From Paraburkholderia oxyphila NBRC 105797 (GTDB lineage Bacteria > Pseudomonadota > Gammaproteobacteria > Burkholderiales > Burkholderiaceae): a stretch of DNA of 64,000 nt. The translations under genes and the position numbers were made by a program. The notes beneath the pieces are model-generated. The model made no database searches. It had not been told where the DNA came from and worked only from the letters and a program-made list of their open reading frames with translations. Below, in pieces: positions 17,548 through 26,249 of this stretch (positions are counted from its first letter, which is position 1; each line of letters opens with the position of its first letter). Location of the stretch: NCBI RefSeq assembly GCF_000685075.1, contig NZ_BAYD01000016.1, forward strand, positions 50,475 to 114,474, written 5' to 3'.

Positions 17548-18513
17548 TCAAGGTTTAGCCAACACGCCCTCTTGCGCGAACAGAATCGGTTTCCCGGCCT
17601 TGTCCAGCAGCGCTGCGGTCAGCGCCGCGCGATCCTCGCGCTGAGCGATCTCGAACGCTGCGGCGCCCGCTTTCTGATTCATCACCAGCCCGTCGAGCCC
17701 GACGCCCATCAGCCCGTCACCGGTTGCGATGAGATCAGTAATCGAACTTTTCGTGCCCGTATTCACTACCGACCATGTCGTCCCGCCATCGGTGCTCTGG
17801 AACATGCTGCCGAGCAGCCCGCCGACGATGATCCGTCCGTCCGGCATCGCTACACCCGTCCATAACGTGCCCCTGCCACCCGTCGCGAGATAGCTCCAGT
17901 TGGCGCCGCCATCTGTCGACTTGAGCACCATGCCCTGCTCAGAGTCGATATAAAGCGCGCCCCGTCCGTCCGAGAATATGTGATAAAGGTTGCGGTCCGC
18001 CCTGTTACCGCCTGGAGGCTTCGGTACGGTCACTTTGGTCCACGTCTTGCCGCCGTCATGCGTCGCGAGCATCAGCGACCACAGACCCACCGCAATCCCG
18101 TCCTGTGTATTCGTAAAAATCACGGAGAACAGTGGCTGGTCGACAGAAATATCCATCCGTTGCTTTTGCCACGTTTCACCGCCATCGTCGGTCGCGAGAA
18201 TCACGCCCCACTGACCGACCACCCAGCCATGTCGGGCGTCGGCGAAGGTGACCGCGGACAGTGTTGCCGAGACTGGCACCTGAGCGGCCTGACGCCAGGA
18301 ATGTCCGTCGTCATCCGAAAGAAGAACCAAACCGTGCTCCCCCACGGCGACGATGCGTTTGCCGGCACGGGTCGCGTCCATCAGCATCATGTGCGTCGGC
18401 GCGGTCCATGCGTGAGCCGGTTTCGTGGCCCACATCGCGACTGTCCCGGGGGCTTCTGCGGAAGCGGCTGTGGCAACGCAAAGTGCGGCACAAGCAACAA
18501 GTAATTTGATCAT
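17548..18513 (-). CDS. Secreted YCF48/BNR-repeat beta-propeller protein
   Basis: A 321-residue exported protein with signal peptide IKLLVACAALCVATAASAEA. The mature part has repeated YCF48-type blades, each with a turn like GVVLATDDGGETWQK, LMLATHDGGKTWTK, VLKSTDGGANWSYLATGG and MFQSTDGGTTWSVVNTG. These are Asp-box (S/T-x-D-x-G-x-T/N-W) beta-propeller repeats related to photosystem II assembly factor YCF48. In proteobacteria such genes commonly lie beside MMPL/RND transporters and DUF1302/DUF1329 genes, exactly as here. The role is probably assembly or cargo binding for the envelope export or import system; it is not established. Confidence 0.85.
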   Translation of the reverse strand: MIKLLVACAALCVATAASAEAPGTVAMWATKPAHAWTAPTHMMLMDATRAGKRIVAVGEHGLVLLSDDDGHSWRQAAQVPVSATLSAVTFADARHGWVVGQWGVILATDDGGETWQKQRMDISVDQPLFSVIFTNTQDGIAVGLWSLMLATHDGGKTWTKVTVPKPPGGNRADRNLYHIFSDGRGALYIDSEQGMVLKSTDGGANWSYLATGGRGTLWTGVAMPDGRIIVGGLLGSMFQSTDGGTTWSVVNTGTKSSITDLIATGDGLMGVGLDGLVMNQKAGAAAFEIAQREDRAALTAALLDKAGKPILFAQEGVLAKP

Positions 18514-18544
18514 GGCTGATTCTCTGTAAGGATGCTGGCTAGGG

Positions 18545-20905
18545 TCAGTGGCTGAACAGGCCCGGCGCGCGCGCCGGCTTGGTGCGCGGGAACCAGCGCT
18601 CCAGGACCGAAGCCAATGCGGGCAATGCAGTCATGGCCATAATCAGATTGACGAGGAACATGAACGCCAGCAACTTGCCCATGTCGGCCTGGAACTTCAG
18701 TGCCGAGAAACTCCATGTCGCGACGCCGATCGCCAGCGTGATTGCCGTGAAGATTGTCGCCACGCCCACTTCGAGCATCGCGTGCTGGACGGCTTTGACG
18801 ATCGTCTGCCCGCCGGCGAGATGCACCTGAAGCCTGTTGTAGATGTAGAACGCGTAATCGACGCCGATGCCGACGGCCAGCACCATCACCGGCAGCGTCG
18901 CGACCGTCAGCCCGATCTGCAGTTCCTTCATGAACCAGTAGCCGATGAAGGTCGCGACTGACAGCGGCACGCAGCACGCGAGCATTGCGCGCCAGTCGCG
19001 GTACGCGAGGAACACGAGGATCAGGATCGCGGCGTACACATAGAGCATCATCGGAAGTTCGCTCTGCGCGACCTCCTCGTTGGTGGCCGCGAGCACGCCG
19101 GCGTTGCCTGCCGCGAGACGGACATGAATGCCCGGGAAGACGTGCGACGCACGGTATTGTTTCACGTCGTCGAGAATCCGGTTGATGGTCGTGGCCTTGT
19201 GATCGGTGAGAAACAGATGCACGGCCGTCATGCTACAGTCGGCTTTCATGAATCCCTTCACCCGGCTAGCGTCGACCGATACCGCGCCATAATTTTCAGG
19301 GTCGATCGGCACGACGTTCATCTTCGGATAGTCTTCGTTGTAGCCCTGGTTGTACCTCCGCAGCATCCTCGAATAGGACTCCACCGAAACTACGCCCGGC
19401 TCACTTTGCATGGCGGTCGAGAGATCGTCTTCATACAGTCCGGCCGCCGGGTTGTTGCACGCATTGCCGCTCGACTCGATCGCAACCGTGAGCCAGTCGA
19501 GGCCAATGTCATAGTTCCCAGCGATCGACGTCGCGTCACGGTTGAAGCGTGCGTCAGCGCGCAATTCCGGCGCCCCAGGCTGCAGCGTACCGATCACGCG
19601 GTCGCGACTCTGCCACGCGGCCAGTGCGAGCACCACGATGGTCAGCGCGACGGTCGCTTCGGCATACTTTGGTTGAGCAACTCGAGCCAGCCCGCGCAGC
19701 CACGCTGAACGCCGCTGGCTGCGCTGCAGCGCGTTCTCCGCGTAGGCCTTTGTGAAGTTAAAGCAGGATGCGGCAACCGGCAGCAGGATGAGGTTCGTCA
19801 CGATCTTGTAGCCGACACCCAGTGACGCCGTGATAGCCAACTCGCGCACCATCGGAATCGGAATCAGCAACAGCGTTATGAACGAAACGAATGCTGTGAC
19901 GAGTGCCAGCACACCTGGGATCAGCAGGCCGCTGAAACTGAGACGCGCAGCATCGTACGAGCTGTGCCCATGCGCAATCTCGCGCACAATGAAGTTAACC
20001 TGCTGTACGCCATGCGACACCCCGATCGCAAACACCAGAAACGGCACCAGCACGGCGAGCGGATCGAGACCGAAGCCCAGCAGTTTCAACGTACCAAACT
20101 GCCAGACCAGGGACGTCAACGAACAGCAGATCAGCAGCGCCGTGAAGCGGATCGAATGGCAATACCAGTAGACCGCAAGCGCAGTGAGCAGAAGCGCGAT
20201 CCCGCAGAAGCCGAGAACAGCGGTTGCGCCATCCGCGATATCGCCGATCTGCTTGGCAAACCCGATAATCTGGATTTCGTAGCCGGCATCTTCGAACGGC
20301 TTGCGAATCTGGGCTTCGAGCAGGTGATTGAACGCCACGTAGTCGAGCACCTTGCCATTGCGGTCGCGCTCGTTCAACTCCGCCGTGATCATCGCGCTAT
20401 CCTGGTTATGCGACACGAGCGTGCCGATATAGCCGCCGAGCGTGGTTGCATGACGAATCCTGGCAACGATTGCCGGCGTCAACTGGTCAGGCGTGATCGT
20501 GCCTGAAATGATCGGCTCAGCGCGGAAGCCTTCGTCGGTAATTTCGTTGACGTACGCGTTCGGGGTCCACAACGACTGAACTCCGATTCGGTCGACATTC
20601 GGCAGGTACGTGACGGCCTGCGTCACGTTGTACAGTCGCGTCAACCCTTGCGGCGTCCAGATGGAACCGTTGCGCGCCCGCACGACGACAGTGATGCGGT
20701 TCGCACCCAGCAGGTCGTTCCGGTACTTCTGGAAAGTCCGGATGTATTCGTGGCCGATCGGCATCTGCTTCTCGAAGCCTGCGTCCATTCGCAACTGCAC
20801 CGCGAACACCGCCATGGCGGCGGTGAACAAACCGATCACGACGAGTACGGTCGCACGATGACCAAAGAAGATTTTTTGCAGACCGCTAACCAGACGATGT
20901 AGCAC
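18545..20905 (-). CDS. MMPL/RND-superfamily transporter
   Basis: A 786-residue protein; a GTG start at 20905 with GGGGAGGTG directly upstream is better than the earlier in-frame codon. The architecture is RND-like. A first membrane helix (RATVLVVIGLFTAAMAVFAV) is followed by a large periplasmic domain, then a block of five helices (VLGFCGIALLLTALAVYWY onwards), a second periplasmic domain with paired cysteines (NACNNPAAG, KADCSMTAVHLFL), and a final block of five helices with VMVLAVGIGVDYAFYIYNRL, the conserved RND GxGxDY motif. It probably moves a hydrophobic compound across the inner membrane. Its operon partners support lipid- or sterol-like cargo. Confidence 0.88.
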   Translation of the reverse strand: MLHRLVSGLQKIFFGHRATVLVVIGLFTAAMAVFAVQLRMDAGFEKQMPIGHEYIRTFQKYRNDLLGANRITVVVRARNGSIWTPQGLTRLYNVTQAVTYLPNVDRIGVQSLWTPNAYVNEITDEGFRAEPIISGTITPDQLTPAIVARIRHATTLGGYIGTLVSHNQDSAMITAELNERDRNGKVLDYVAFNHLLEAQIRKPFEDAGYEIQIIGFAKQIGDIADGATAVLGFCGIALLLTALAVYWYCHSIRFTALLICCSLTSLVWQFGTLKLLGFGLDPLAVLVPFLVFAIGVSHGVQQVNFIVREIAHGHSSYDAARLSFSGLLIPGVLALVTAFVSFITLLLIPIPMVRELAITASLGVGYKIVTNLILLPVAASCFNFTKAYAENALQRSQRRSAWLRGLARVAQPKYAEATVALTIVVLALAAWQSRDRVIGTLQPGAPELRADARFNRDATSIAGNYDIGLDWLTVAIESSGNACNNPAAGLYEDDLSTAMQSEPGVVSVESYSRMLRRYNQGYNEDYPKMNVVPIDPENYGAVSVDASRVKGFMKADCSMTAVHLFLTDHKATTINRILDDVKQYRASHVFPGIHVRLAAGNAGVLAATNEEVAQSELPMMLYVYAAILILVFLAYRDWRAMLACCVPLSVATFIGYWFMKELQIGLTVATLPVMVLAVGIGVDYAFYIYNRLQVHLAGGQTIVKAVQHAMLEVGVATIFTAITLAIGVATWSFSALKFQADMGKLLAFMFLVNLIMAMTALPALASVLERWFPRTKPARAPGLFSH

Positions 20906-20966
20906 GACACCTCCCCTCCAAGTATTTCGACGGCGCGCCGCGCGCACCGCGTCCCGCGTTGCAACA

Positions 20967-22796
20967 TCAGAAGTTCCGCGTGACGAACATCCCTACGAAA
21001 TTGCGGTCCGCGTAAGGTTGACCGACGTTATTGTGGCCGCCCCAGAACACGCTGTAATTGATACCCGCCTGCCAGACCGTCGGATTCTGATTGAACAGGA
21101 CGTAGAAGTTCAGCGACTTCGCGCCTTGAAGGTAGTTCGCGCTCAGCGTCGGCGTATAGCCGTAGAGCGCATCAGAGAAAGTCACGCCGGGCGTCACCTG
21201 CCAGCCACGGATCAGCGTTCCGTCATACGTCCAGTTGAAATCGATGGTCGCGCCCACCGAACTCGACGTTCCCTGCGCCATCGCGATCGGATACCCCAGA
21301 CCTGAGTTGTTGTTCAGCCAGGGCAAATAGCCTGCCTCAGGCACCTGCACGACCGTTTGCCCGTTGATCGTCCGCGTAATGCCGCGCGAAGTCACATCGG
21401 GGTAGTAGATCCACGTGAGCTCCCAGGTCAGCGCCGCCGCATCCGCCCCGATCAGCTTGAGAAACGGATACTCGCTGCGCGTCAAGGCCAGGATGCCGTT
21501 GAGGTCGTACTGAAACTTCTTCTCATCGGCCCACTCCTGGCAGTTGATGCCGGCTACGCCGTTGGTGTTTGCGTCGAGCGGGCCACCCGCCCCGTAGCAA
21601 CCCGACAGCGACACGGCATCGTGGGGCCGGTAGGACAACTCCGTGCCGATCGCCCACTGGCCAACCCCGAAGTTCGCACTGACGCCAAAGAGCTGACGGT
21701 TCTGGAGATACGATTCCAGTACCGTTCCATTGGCCAGCGACGAAAGAACCGGAGACTTGTCGGTATAGTTTTCGTAATAGAAGGCGAAGTTGGCATCAAA
21801 CGAACGCGGTGCATAGTTGAATTTCAGGCCGAACTGCGGCTTGTACTTCGACGGTGCCTGCCAGCTGACAGGAAAACCGATGTCGTTCCAGGGTGCACCG
21901 GCATAGACGCCGTTGACGAGCCCTGTGTTGATTCCGTTGAGCACATTCTGGTTACCGCTGTTCGCGCCCGCGATGGTTCCCGCACTTGGGCCAGCCACAT
22001 TGAAGTTGTTCGTGCTGATCGTCAGCGGCTCAGCGCCGCGCCCAAGAACATTCGTGGTCGACCAGAAAGAACCGACCGGCGGGTATCGATTGCCGTTCCA
22101 CTGGAACTGGTAGTAGTCCTCCGTGCTGAATCCATGCCCAAGATTGGCGGCGAAGCTCAGCATCGGTGCCGGGAGCAGCGCCTGCTTGAGTTGGGTACCC
22201 GGAATCAGCAGCTTCTGGATATCGAGCGAGTTGGTAGCGTTGATGCCACTACTGGCAAAAATACTCTCGCCCCAGTTGATCACCTGATTGCCGAGCCGCA
22301 CATGAGCGGCCTCCCCGTTGATCGTGAAGTCCTTCTCGCCCCACAAATCGAGCAATTGCGCGTTGTAGACGACCTGCGCCGCAGCAGTGCTCGATAGCGG
22401 CGTTCTGTTCGTGTCACCCGCGAGGAAATCATACATCCCCGTGCCGCGGATCATGAATTTCAATCCCTCGCTCGGCATCGTCAGCAGCAACTCGCTGGTC
22501 GCACTGATGTAGGTGCTGAACGGCTGCCCCTTGCGGTAGTTCAGGTCGCCGTCGTCGCCGAAGCCCCATTGATTGACGTTGGCCGCCGGACCGCAGTCGA
22601 ACGCGTTGGGATCGCCGGTAAGCGAGCAGCTCGGAGATTTGGTGCGAATCCCCGCGCCCGCTGTCAGGTTGGTCACCCACGACCCCGTGAGATCGTTGAT
22701 TCCCGTCGTAAAATCGTAGCCGTACGCGCTCGAAGTCACCGCCCCCAGAATGGCGAACGATACCGTGGCACGCCCGACGATCGTTTTGCTTTTCAT
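20967..22796 (-). CDS. Outer-membrane DUF1302 family protein
   Basis: A 609-residue exported protein starting at the ATG at 22796 with GGGGAG upstream; the signal peptide is KSKTIVGRATVSFAILGAVTSSAYGYD. The mature part is rich in aromatic-terminated beta strands and glycine turns. It includes RLGNQVINWGESIFASSGINATN, the diagnostic DUF1302 segment, and ends in an outer-membrane-like aromatic residue (RNF). Members are thought to be barrel proteins that pass hydrophobic molecules. It is directly upstream of the RND transporter and downstream of DUF1329, a co-conserved trio. The function in uptake is inferred. Confidence 0.85.
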   Translation of the reverse strand: MKSKTIVGRATVSFAILGAVTSSAYGYDFTTGINDLTGSWVTNLTAGAGIRTKSPSCSLTGDPNAFDCGPAANVNQWGFGDDGDLNYRKGQPFSTYISATSELLLTMPSEGLKFMIRGTGMYDFLAGDTNRTPLSSTAAAQVVYNAQLLDLWGEKDFTINGEAAHVRLGNQVINWGESIFASSGINATNSLDIQKLLIPGTQLKQALLPAPMLSFAANLGHGFSTEDYYQFQWNGNRYPPVGSFWSTTNVLGRGAEPLTISTNNFNVAGPSAGTIAGANSGNQNVLNGINTGLVNGVYAGAPWNDIGFPVSWQAPSKYKPQFGLKFNYAPRSFDANFAFYYENYTDKSPVLSSLANGTVLESYLQNRQLFGVSANFGVGQWAIGTELSYRPHDAVSLSGCYGAGGPLDANTNGVAGINCQEWADEKKFQYDLNGILALTRSEYPFLKLIGADAAALTWELTWIYYPDVTSRGITRTINGQTVVQVPEAGYLPWLNNNSGLGYPIAMAQGTSSSVGATIDFNWTYDGTLIRGWQVTPGVTFSDALYGYTPTLSANYLQGAKSLNFYVLFNQNPTVWQAGINYSVFWGGHNNVGQPYADRNFVGMFVTRNF

Positions 22797-22870
22797 GTCT
22801 CCCCTCATCAGCATTTCGCGCTGACGGGCGCCGTCAGCGCACGTCCGCCATCTTGTTCACGCAACAGTGT

Positions 22871-24238
22871 TCAGCGCTCGCTGACCGACCTGAGCGTTTC
22901 CGCCGTGTAGAAATCGGACTTGAACTGAGGATCATTGGTCTTCTCGTACCAGCGAAGGTCTTTGCCCTGGCCAATGGTCGATTGATCGGACAGGTAGCGT
23001 CCATCGATCAGGTCATACTGCACGAATGGCTCGTTGTCACAGGCGCCACCCAGCTCCCACACCGGAATCGGGTAACTCTCCCGCACCTTCCACAGCTTGC
23101 CCTGAGCATCGTAATCCTCGCCTACGAGTGCAAGCCAGCTGTCTTCGTCCAGATAGAAGACCTTCTTCGAATCGACGTGGCGTGCAGTAGGCTTGAGCGT
23201 CGCCTCGACGATCCAGACGCGGTGCACCTCGTAGCGTCGGTTTTCGGGAGCGATGCCGGTCGGTGTAAAGACGTTGTGCAGCTTTTCATTGAACTTGTAC
23301 ATGCCGAAGGAGTTGTACGGCACGATCATTTCCTTCTTGCCAACGAGCTTCCAGTTAAAACGATCGATGGATCCGTAGAGCATGTTGGCTTCATCAACCA
23401 GATACTGGTTCTCGAAGCCGATTGCCGGCGCATCGTGCGTGTAGGCCGGCATGCGCCTCACCCGGCGCTGTCCGGGGAAGTAGTAGAACGTTTCGGCATC
23501 CTTATCGAAATAGTTCCGTGCCACATAAGCCTGCCCGGCCAGCGCCGCCGGCGAACGCATCGCGAAGTAGGTGCCCTGCTGGAGCTGATCGACGTCCTGC
23601 GGCGAGGTCTTACCCGTTTTGCCCCACGGGAAATACTCATTTGCCACGCTGACTACCTCGATCCAGTCGCCGCCCCCCGGACTCGGGGAAACGGTCGTCA
23701 CCACCGACGGCATGTCGAGACCTTCACCCCGGTACCGTGACAGGTAGTTCAGAATCGCCTCGGCTCCTTGTTTCGGCTGCGGAAACGCGACGCCGGGGAA
23801 TATCGCGGTCTGCACCATTTCGCCTGTCGAATCGAGCTTCGCGGCCGTCAGATTCGCCGTCGAGTTCTGTTCCGCGAAATCCGGTAGCTGGCATTCGCGG
23901 TGCGATGGATAGACATCCATTCGATAACCCTTCTTCTCCTTGATCAACTGGATCTGACCCGGCGACAGTTTGTCTGCGTACTTGTCGACATTCGAGGCGT
24001 CGATCGAATAAAGCGGCTTCTCGTCTTTATGCTTCCAGAAATCACCGCGATACTTCCCATATTCCCAGCCGGGCTCGGGTGACTGCCTGCCGACAAAGGC
24101 CGGCACGAGGCCGTCCTTGCTCGCCGCGCGGTCGCCGCCCTCAGGCGTGAGGTCGTCCCCGGCGACAGCCGTTCCGACCACAAGGAATACCGCAGCCGCG
24201 ATAGCCGACACGGCTCCAATCCTGTGCTTCTTCATCAT
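22871..24238 (-). CDS. Periplasmic DUF1329 family protein (LolA/LolB-like fold)
   Basis: A 455-residue exported protein with signal peptide HRIGAVSAIAAAVFLVVGTAVAGDDL. The start of the mature protein, LTPEGGDRAASKDGLVPAFVG, and later GQRRVRRMPAYTHDAPAIGFENQYLVDEANMLYGSIDRFNWKLVGKKEM are the characteristic DUF1329 segments. The family resembles outer-membrane lipoprotein sorting proteins and probably binds lipid-like ligands in the periplasm. It is the promoter-proximal gene of the four-gene envelope operon. Confidence 0.87.
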   Translation of the reverse strand: MMKKHRIGAVSAIAAAVFLVVGTAVAGDDLTPEGGDRAASKDGLVPAFVGRQSPEPGWEYGKYRGDFWKHKDEKPLYSIDASNVDKYADKLSPGQIQLIKEKKGYRMDVYPSHRECQLPDFAEQNSTANLTAAKLDSTGEMVQTAIFPGVAFPQPKQGAEAILNYLSRYRGEGLDMPSVVTTVSPSPGGGDWIEVVSVANEYFPWGKTGKTSPQDVDQLQQGTYFAMRSPAALAGQAYVARNYFDKDAETFYYFPGQRRVRRMPAYTHDAPAIGFENQYLVDEANMLYGSIDRFNWKLVGKKEMIVPYNSFGMYKFNEKLHNVFTPTGIAPENRRYEVHRVWIVEATLKPTARHVDSKKVFYLDEDSWLALVGEDYDAQGKLWKVRESYPIPVWELGGACDNEPFVQYDLIDGRYLSDQSTIGQGKDLRWYEKTNDPQFKSDFYTAETLRSVSER

Positions 24239-24511
24239 GGTTCCCCTCCGATTCCGCCTTCACACACCGGTCACGCCACTCTTGGACGAAACACGGTCAT
24301 TTCGATACGATCATCCACTACCCGACCGGACTGCTCCTGACTATCAGCACCCAACGAAGATAGTCAAACGAGGTGATTCCTACTTCGGAAACGCTCCATA
24401 CGATTCGTAATCTCCCGACAAGTTGAAGCGCAATGGCAAACTCGCGTCCCTATTTCCTCACGTGCTACTGACGACGTGTCGGGCGACTCGCTTATCGTTC
24501 TCCGGAACCGG

Positions 24512-24660
24512 CCACAGCACGAATCTCAACGCAAAAAGGTTGTCAGCCCGACCACGTCAAAGACGCTTGCCCCAGTCGTCTCGAGAATGGTTTCCAGGGA
24601 CCTGAAGGCGATCCTCGCCTGCGCCGGACATCCTCGTCCACCGGGAAGACCACGGTCAGT
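24512..24660 (-). pseudogene. Decayed ridA fragment
   Basis: Reading the minus strand from 24660 gives AQARIAFRSLETILETTGAS, then VFDVVGLTTFLR and a stop. It aligns with residues of the intact RidA at 32965-33378 (AQTRIAFESLKAVLEAAGAN, then LADVVELTTFH). Only about 45 codons survive, without a start. It follows the dioxygenase gene by 11 bp, the same gene order as the intact dioxygenase-RidA pair near 33 kb. This shows an ancestral two-gene module present twice. The rest of 24239-24671 holds nothing else I can name. Confidence 0.75.
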
Positions 24661-24671
24661 TTCGGAAAGAC

Positions 24672-25553
24672 TCATGGAATCAAGCCTACTTCCTTGAAGT
24701 CCTCTCGCTTCAAAAGCTCAAGCGGATCCACGATCCGACCATCTATTTCAATAAAACCGACGTAGGTTTCCCCCCTCGCCCAGCCCAGAAGCCGTTGAAA
24801 CTCCTCCGTGAAACCCCTGACCTTTTCGATCGGAACGGAGAGGTACTGATTCTCTTCCTGTCTCAGGTACGACAGGTCGTACGGCATCGAGATGCCGGTA
24901 CGGGGACCATTCGAGGTATTCTCGCCACCACCGTGGTAAGTCGACCCGAGCCACATGAGCGCGTCGCCAGCGCTCATCTCCGCTGGAACCGTTTCGTCCG
25001 GTTTCGGCATCCGCTCGTCATCCCACTTATGGCTGCCGGGAATGACTCGCGTTGCGCCGTTCTCTTGCGTGAACTCGGTCAGCGCCACCATCAAGTTGAT
25101 GCGGGCCTCCCGCTCATAGGTCGGATGGCGCCAGAGATAGACCGCGTCGTCGCGGTGCAGGGGTTGCCCGCCTTGTCCCGGCCAGATCTGAATGGCCTGT
25201 GTGGCGCCGATCTGGATGTCCGGCTTACTTTCGATCTGCTGATCACCGAACCACATCTTGACCGGCTCCACCTGCAGGATCTTGCGTGCGGTTTCGAGCG
25301 ACAGCGGATTCAGCGCAATGGAAACGGCGTGATCCGTGCGTGCAAATAGTCGAGAGAGACGGCGCGTCTTCTCACCGTGAAAGAATGGATCGTCGCCGGC
25401 CGGGATCTGCTCCAGGAGCGGCAACAGATCCTGCTGCAAGCCATTCAATGTTTCGGGCGACGCAAATCCTTCAATACAGACAACCCCATCCGCCCGCATG
25501 ACAGCAGCGATTTCCTCGGGCGACGATGTATTGGGCAGCTTACGGATGCTCAT
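24672..25553 (-). CDS. Phytanoyl-CoA dioxygenase (PhyH) family Fe(II)/2-oxoglutarate oxygenase, copy 1
   Basis: A 293-residue protein starting at the ATG at 25553 with AAAGGT upstream. The metal triad is visible: HRD in GGQPLHRDDAVYLW (HxD, about residue 134) and the distal His in GSTYHGGGENTSNGPRTGIS, which also carries the Arg for 2-oxoglutarate binding. NGATRVIPGSHKWDD is the standard PhyH jelly-roll segment. It probably hydroxylates a carbon next to a functional group, possibly causing N- or O-dealkylation. It lies divergently from the tandem TetR with operator block B between them, so that regulator most likely controls it. It is not a close paralogue of the second dioxygenase at 33600. 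Confidence 0.85.
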   Translation of the reverse strand: MSIRKLPNTSSPEEIAAVMRADGVVCIEGFASPETLNGLQQDLLPLLEQIPAGDDPFFHGEKTRRLSRLFARTDHAVSIALNPLSLETARKILQVEPVKMWFGDQQIESKPDIQIGATQAIQIWPGQGGQPLHRDDAVYLWRHPTYEREARINLMVALTEFTQENGATRVIPGSHKWDDERMPKPDETVPAEMSAGDALMWLGSTYHGGGENTSNGPRTGISMPYDLSYLRQEENQYLSVPIEKVRGFTEEFQRLLGWARGETYVGFIEIDGRIVDPLELLKREDFKEVGLIP

Positions 25554-25940
25554 TTCTTGACCTTTCAAAAATTGGACCAATTCAAATGTATTGATACTGA
25601 AACGCTTCACTTCGACACCGGCGGGCACATGCGTGCCAACTGAACAACAGGTGCTACATGACAAATGGCAGCAGCCCTCTCACGATTGCGCTCGCAAGCG
25701 CGCCGCCTTGCCGAGCACCGCAGCATCCGCAAAACCGCCATCCCTTGATTCGACAATAGCGATCCAGAGTCCGGCATTTGCGCGATGACCCGGCCGTACT
25801 CGCTTCGGCATACGGAGGGTCAGGACAAGTCTCGCTGTCGAACAACTCGCGGATGCTGTTCGCAATGCACGGAAGGACACGAGGGTTGCCCTCTTCGCCA
25901 TCAACGCCGGGCCAAGCACTCACCACTATCCAACTGCACG

Positions 25941-26035
25941 TCAATACGACCTATACTTGACGTTTTAATGACCTAAGCATAGCGTTGCAATGACCTACAA
26001 TCAAGAGAATTGAGAACAGGGAAAACACCGACTGG
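25941..26035. promoter_or_regulatory. Triple 22-bp-spaced GACCTA operator block, copy B
   Basis: GACCTA-type boxes start at 25948, 25970 and 25992, again exactly 22 bp apart, followed by ACAATCAAG and ACAGGGAAAACACCGACTGG. Copies A and C share this. The block lies between the minus-strand dioxygenase (start 25553) and the plus-strand tandem tetR. Confidence 0.65.
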
Positions 26036-26194
26036 CATGACAAATTTTCTGGCCTAGCACCCGCACAGGACACTTTCACGGCGACTACGCCCCATTCACC
26101 GGGGCTCGGTGGCGGCCAGCGCCCAGGTCAGTCATGATTTCAGGGTAGAAACGTGTCCAACCAGCGGAGTTCATGGCGATGTTTTCTCCTGCCA

Positions 26195-26249
26195 TCGAAG
26201 CGACCTATAATGGCTGGCAGGCCGATGTAAGCTTTTGGGGAGAACCGAC
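26195..26249 (+). promoter_or_regulatory. Promoter and leader of the tandem tetR gene
   Basis: GCGACCTATAATGG at 26200-26213 contains a TATAAT -10 element fused to another GACCTA box, about 210 bp from the third box of block B. Locus C keeps the same sequence (CGACCTATAATT at 34832) at nearly the same distance. A fourth box over the -10 element suggests autoregulation. GGGGAGAA before the GTG at 26250 is the ribosome site. Confidence 0.55.
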
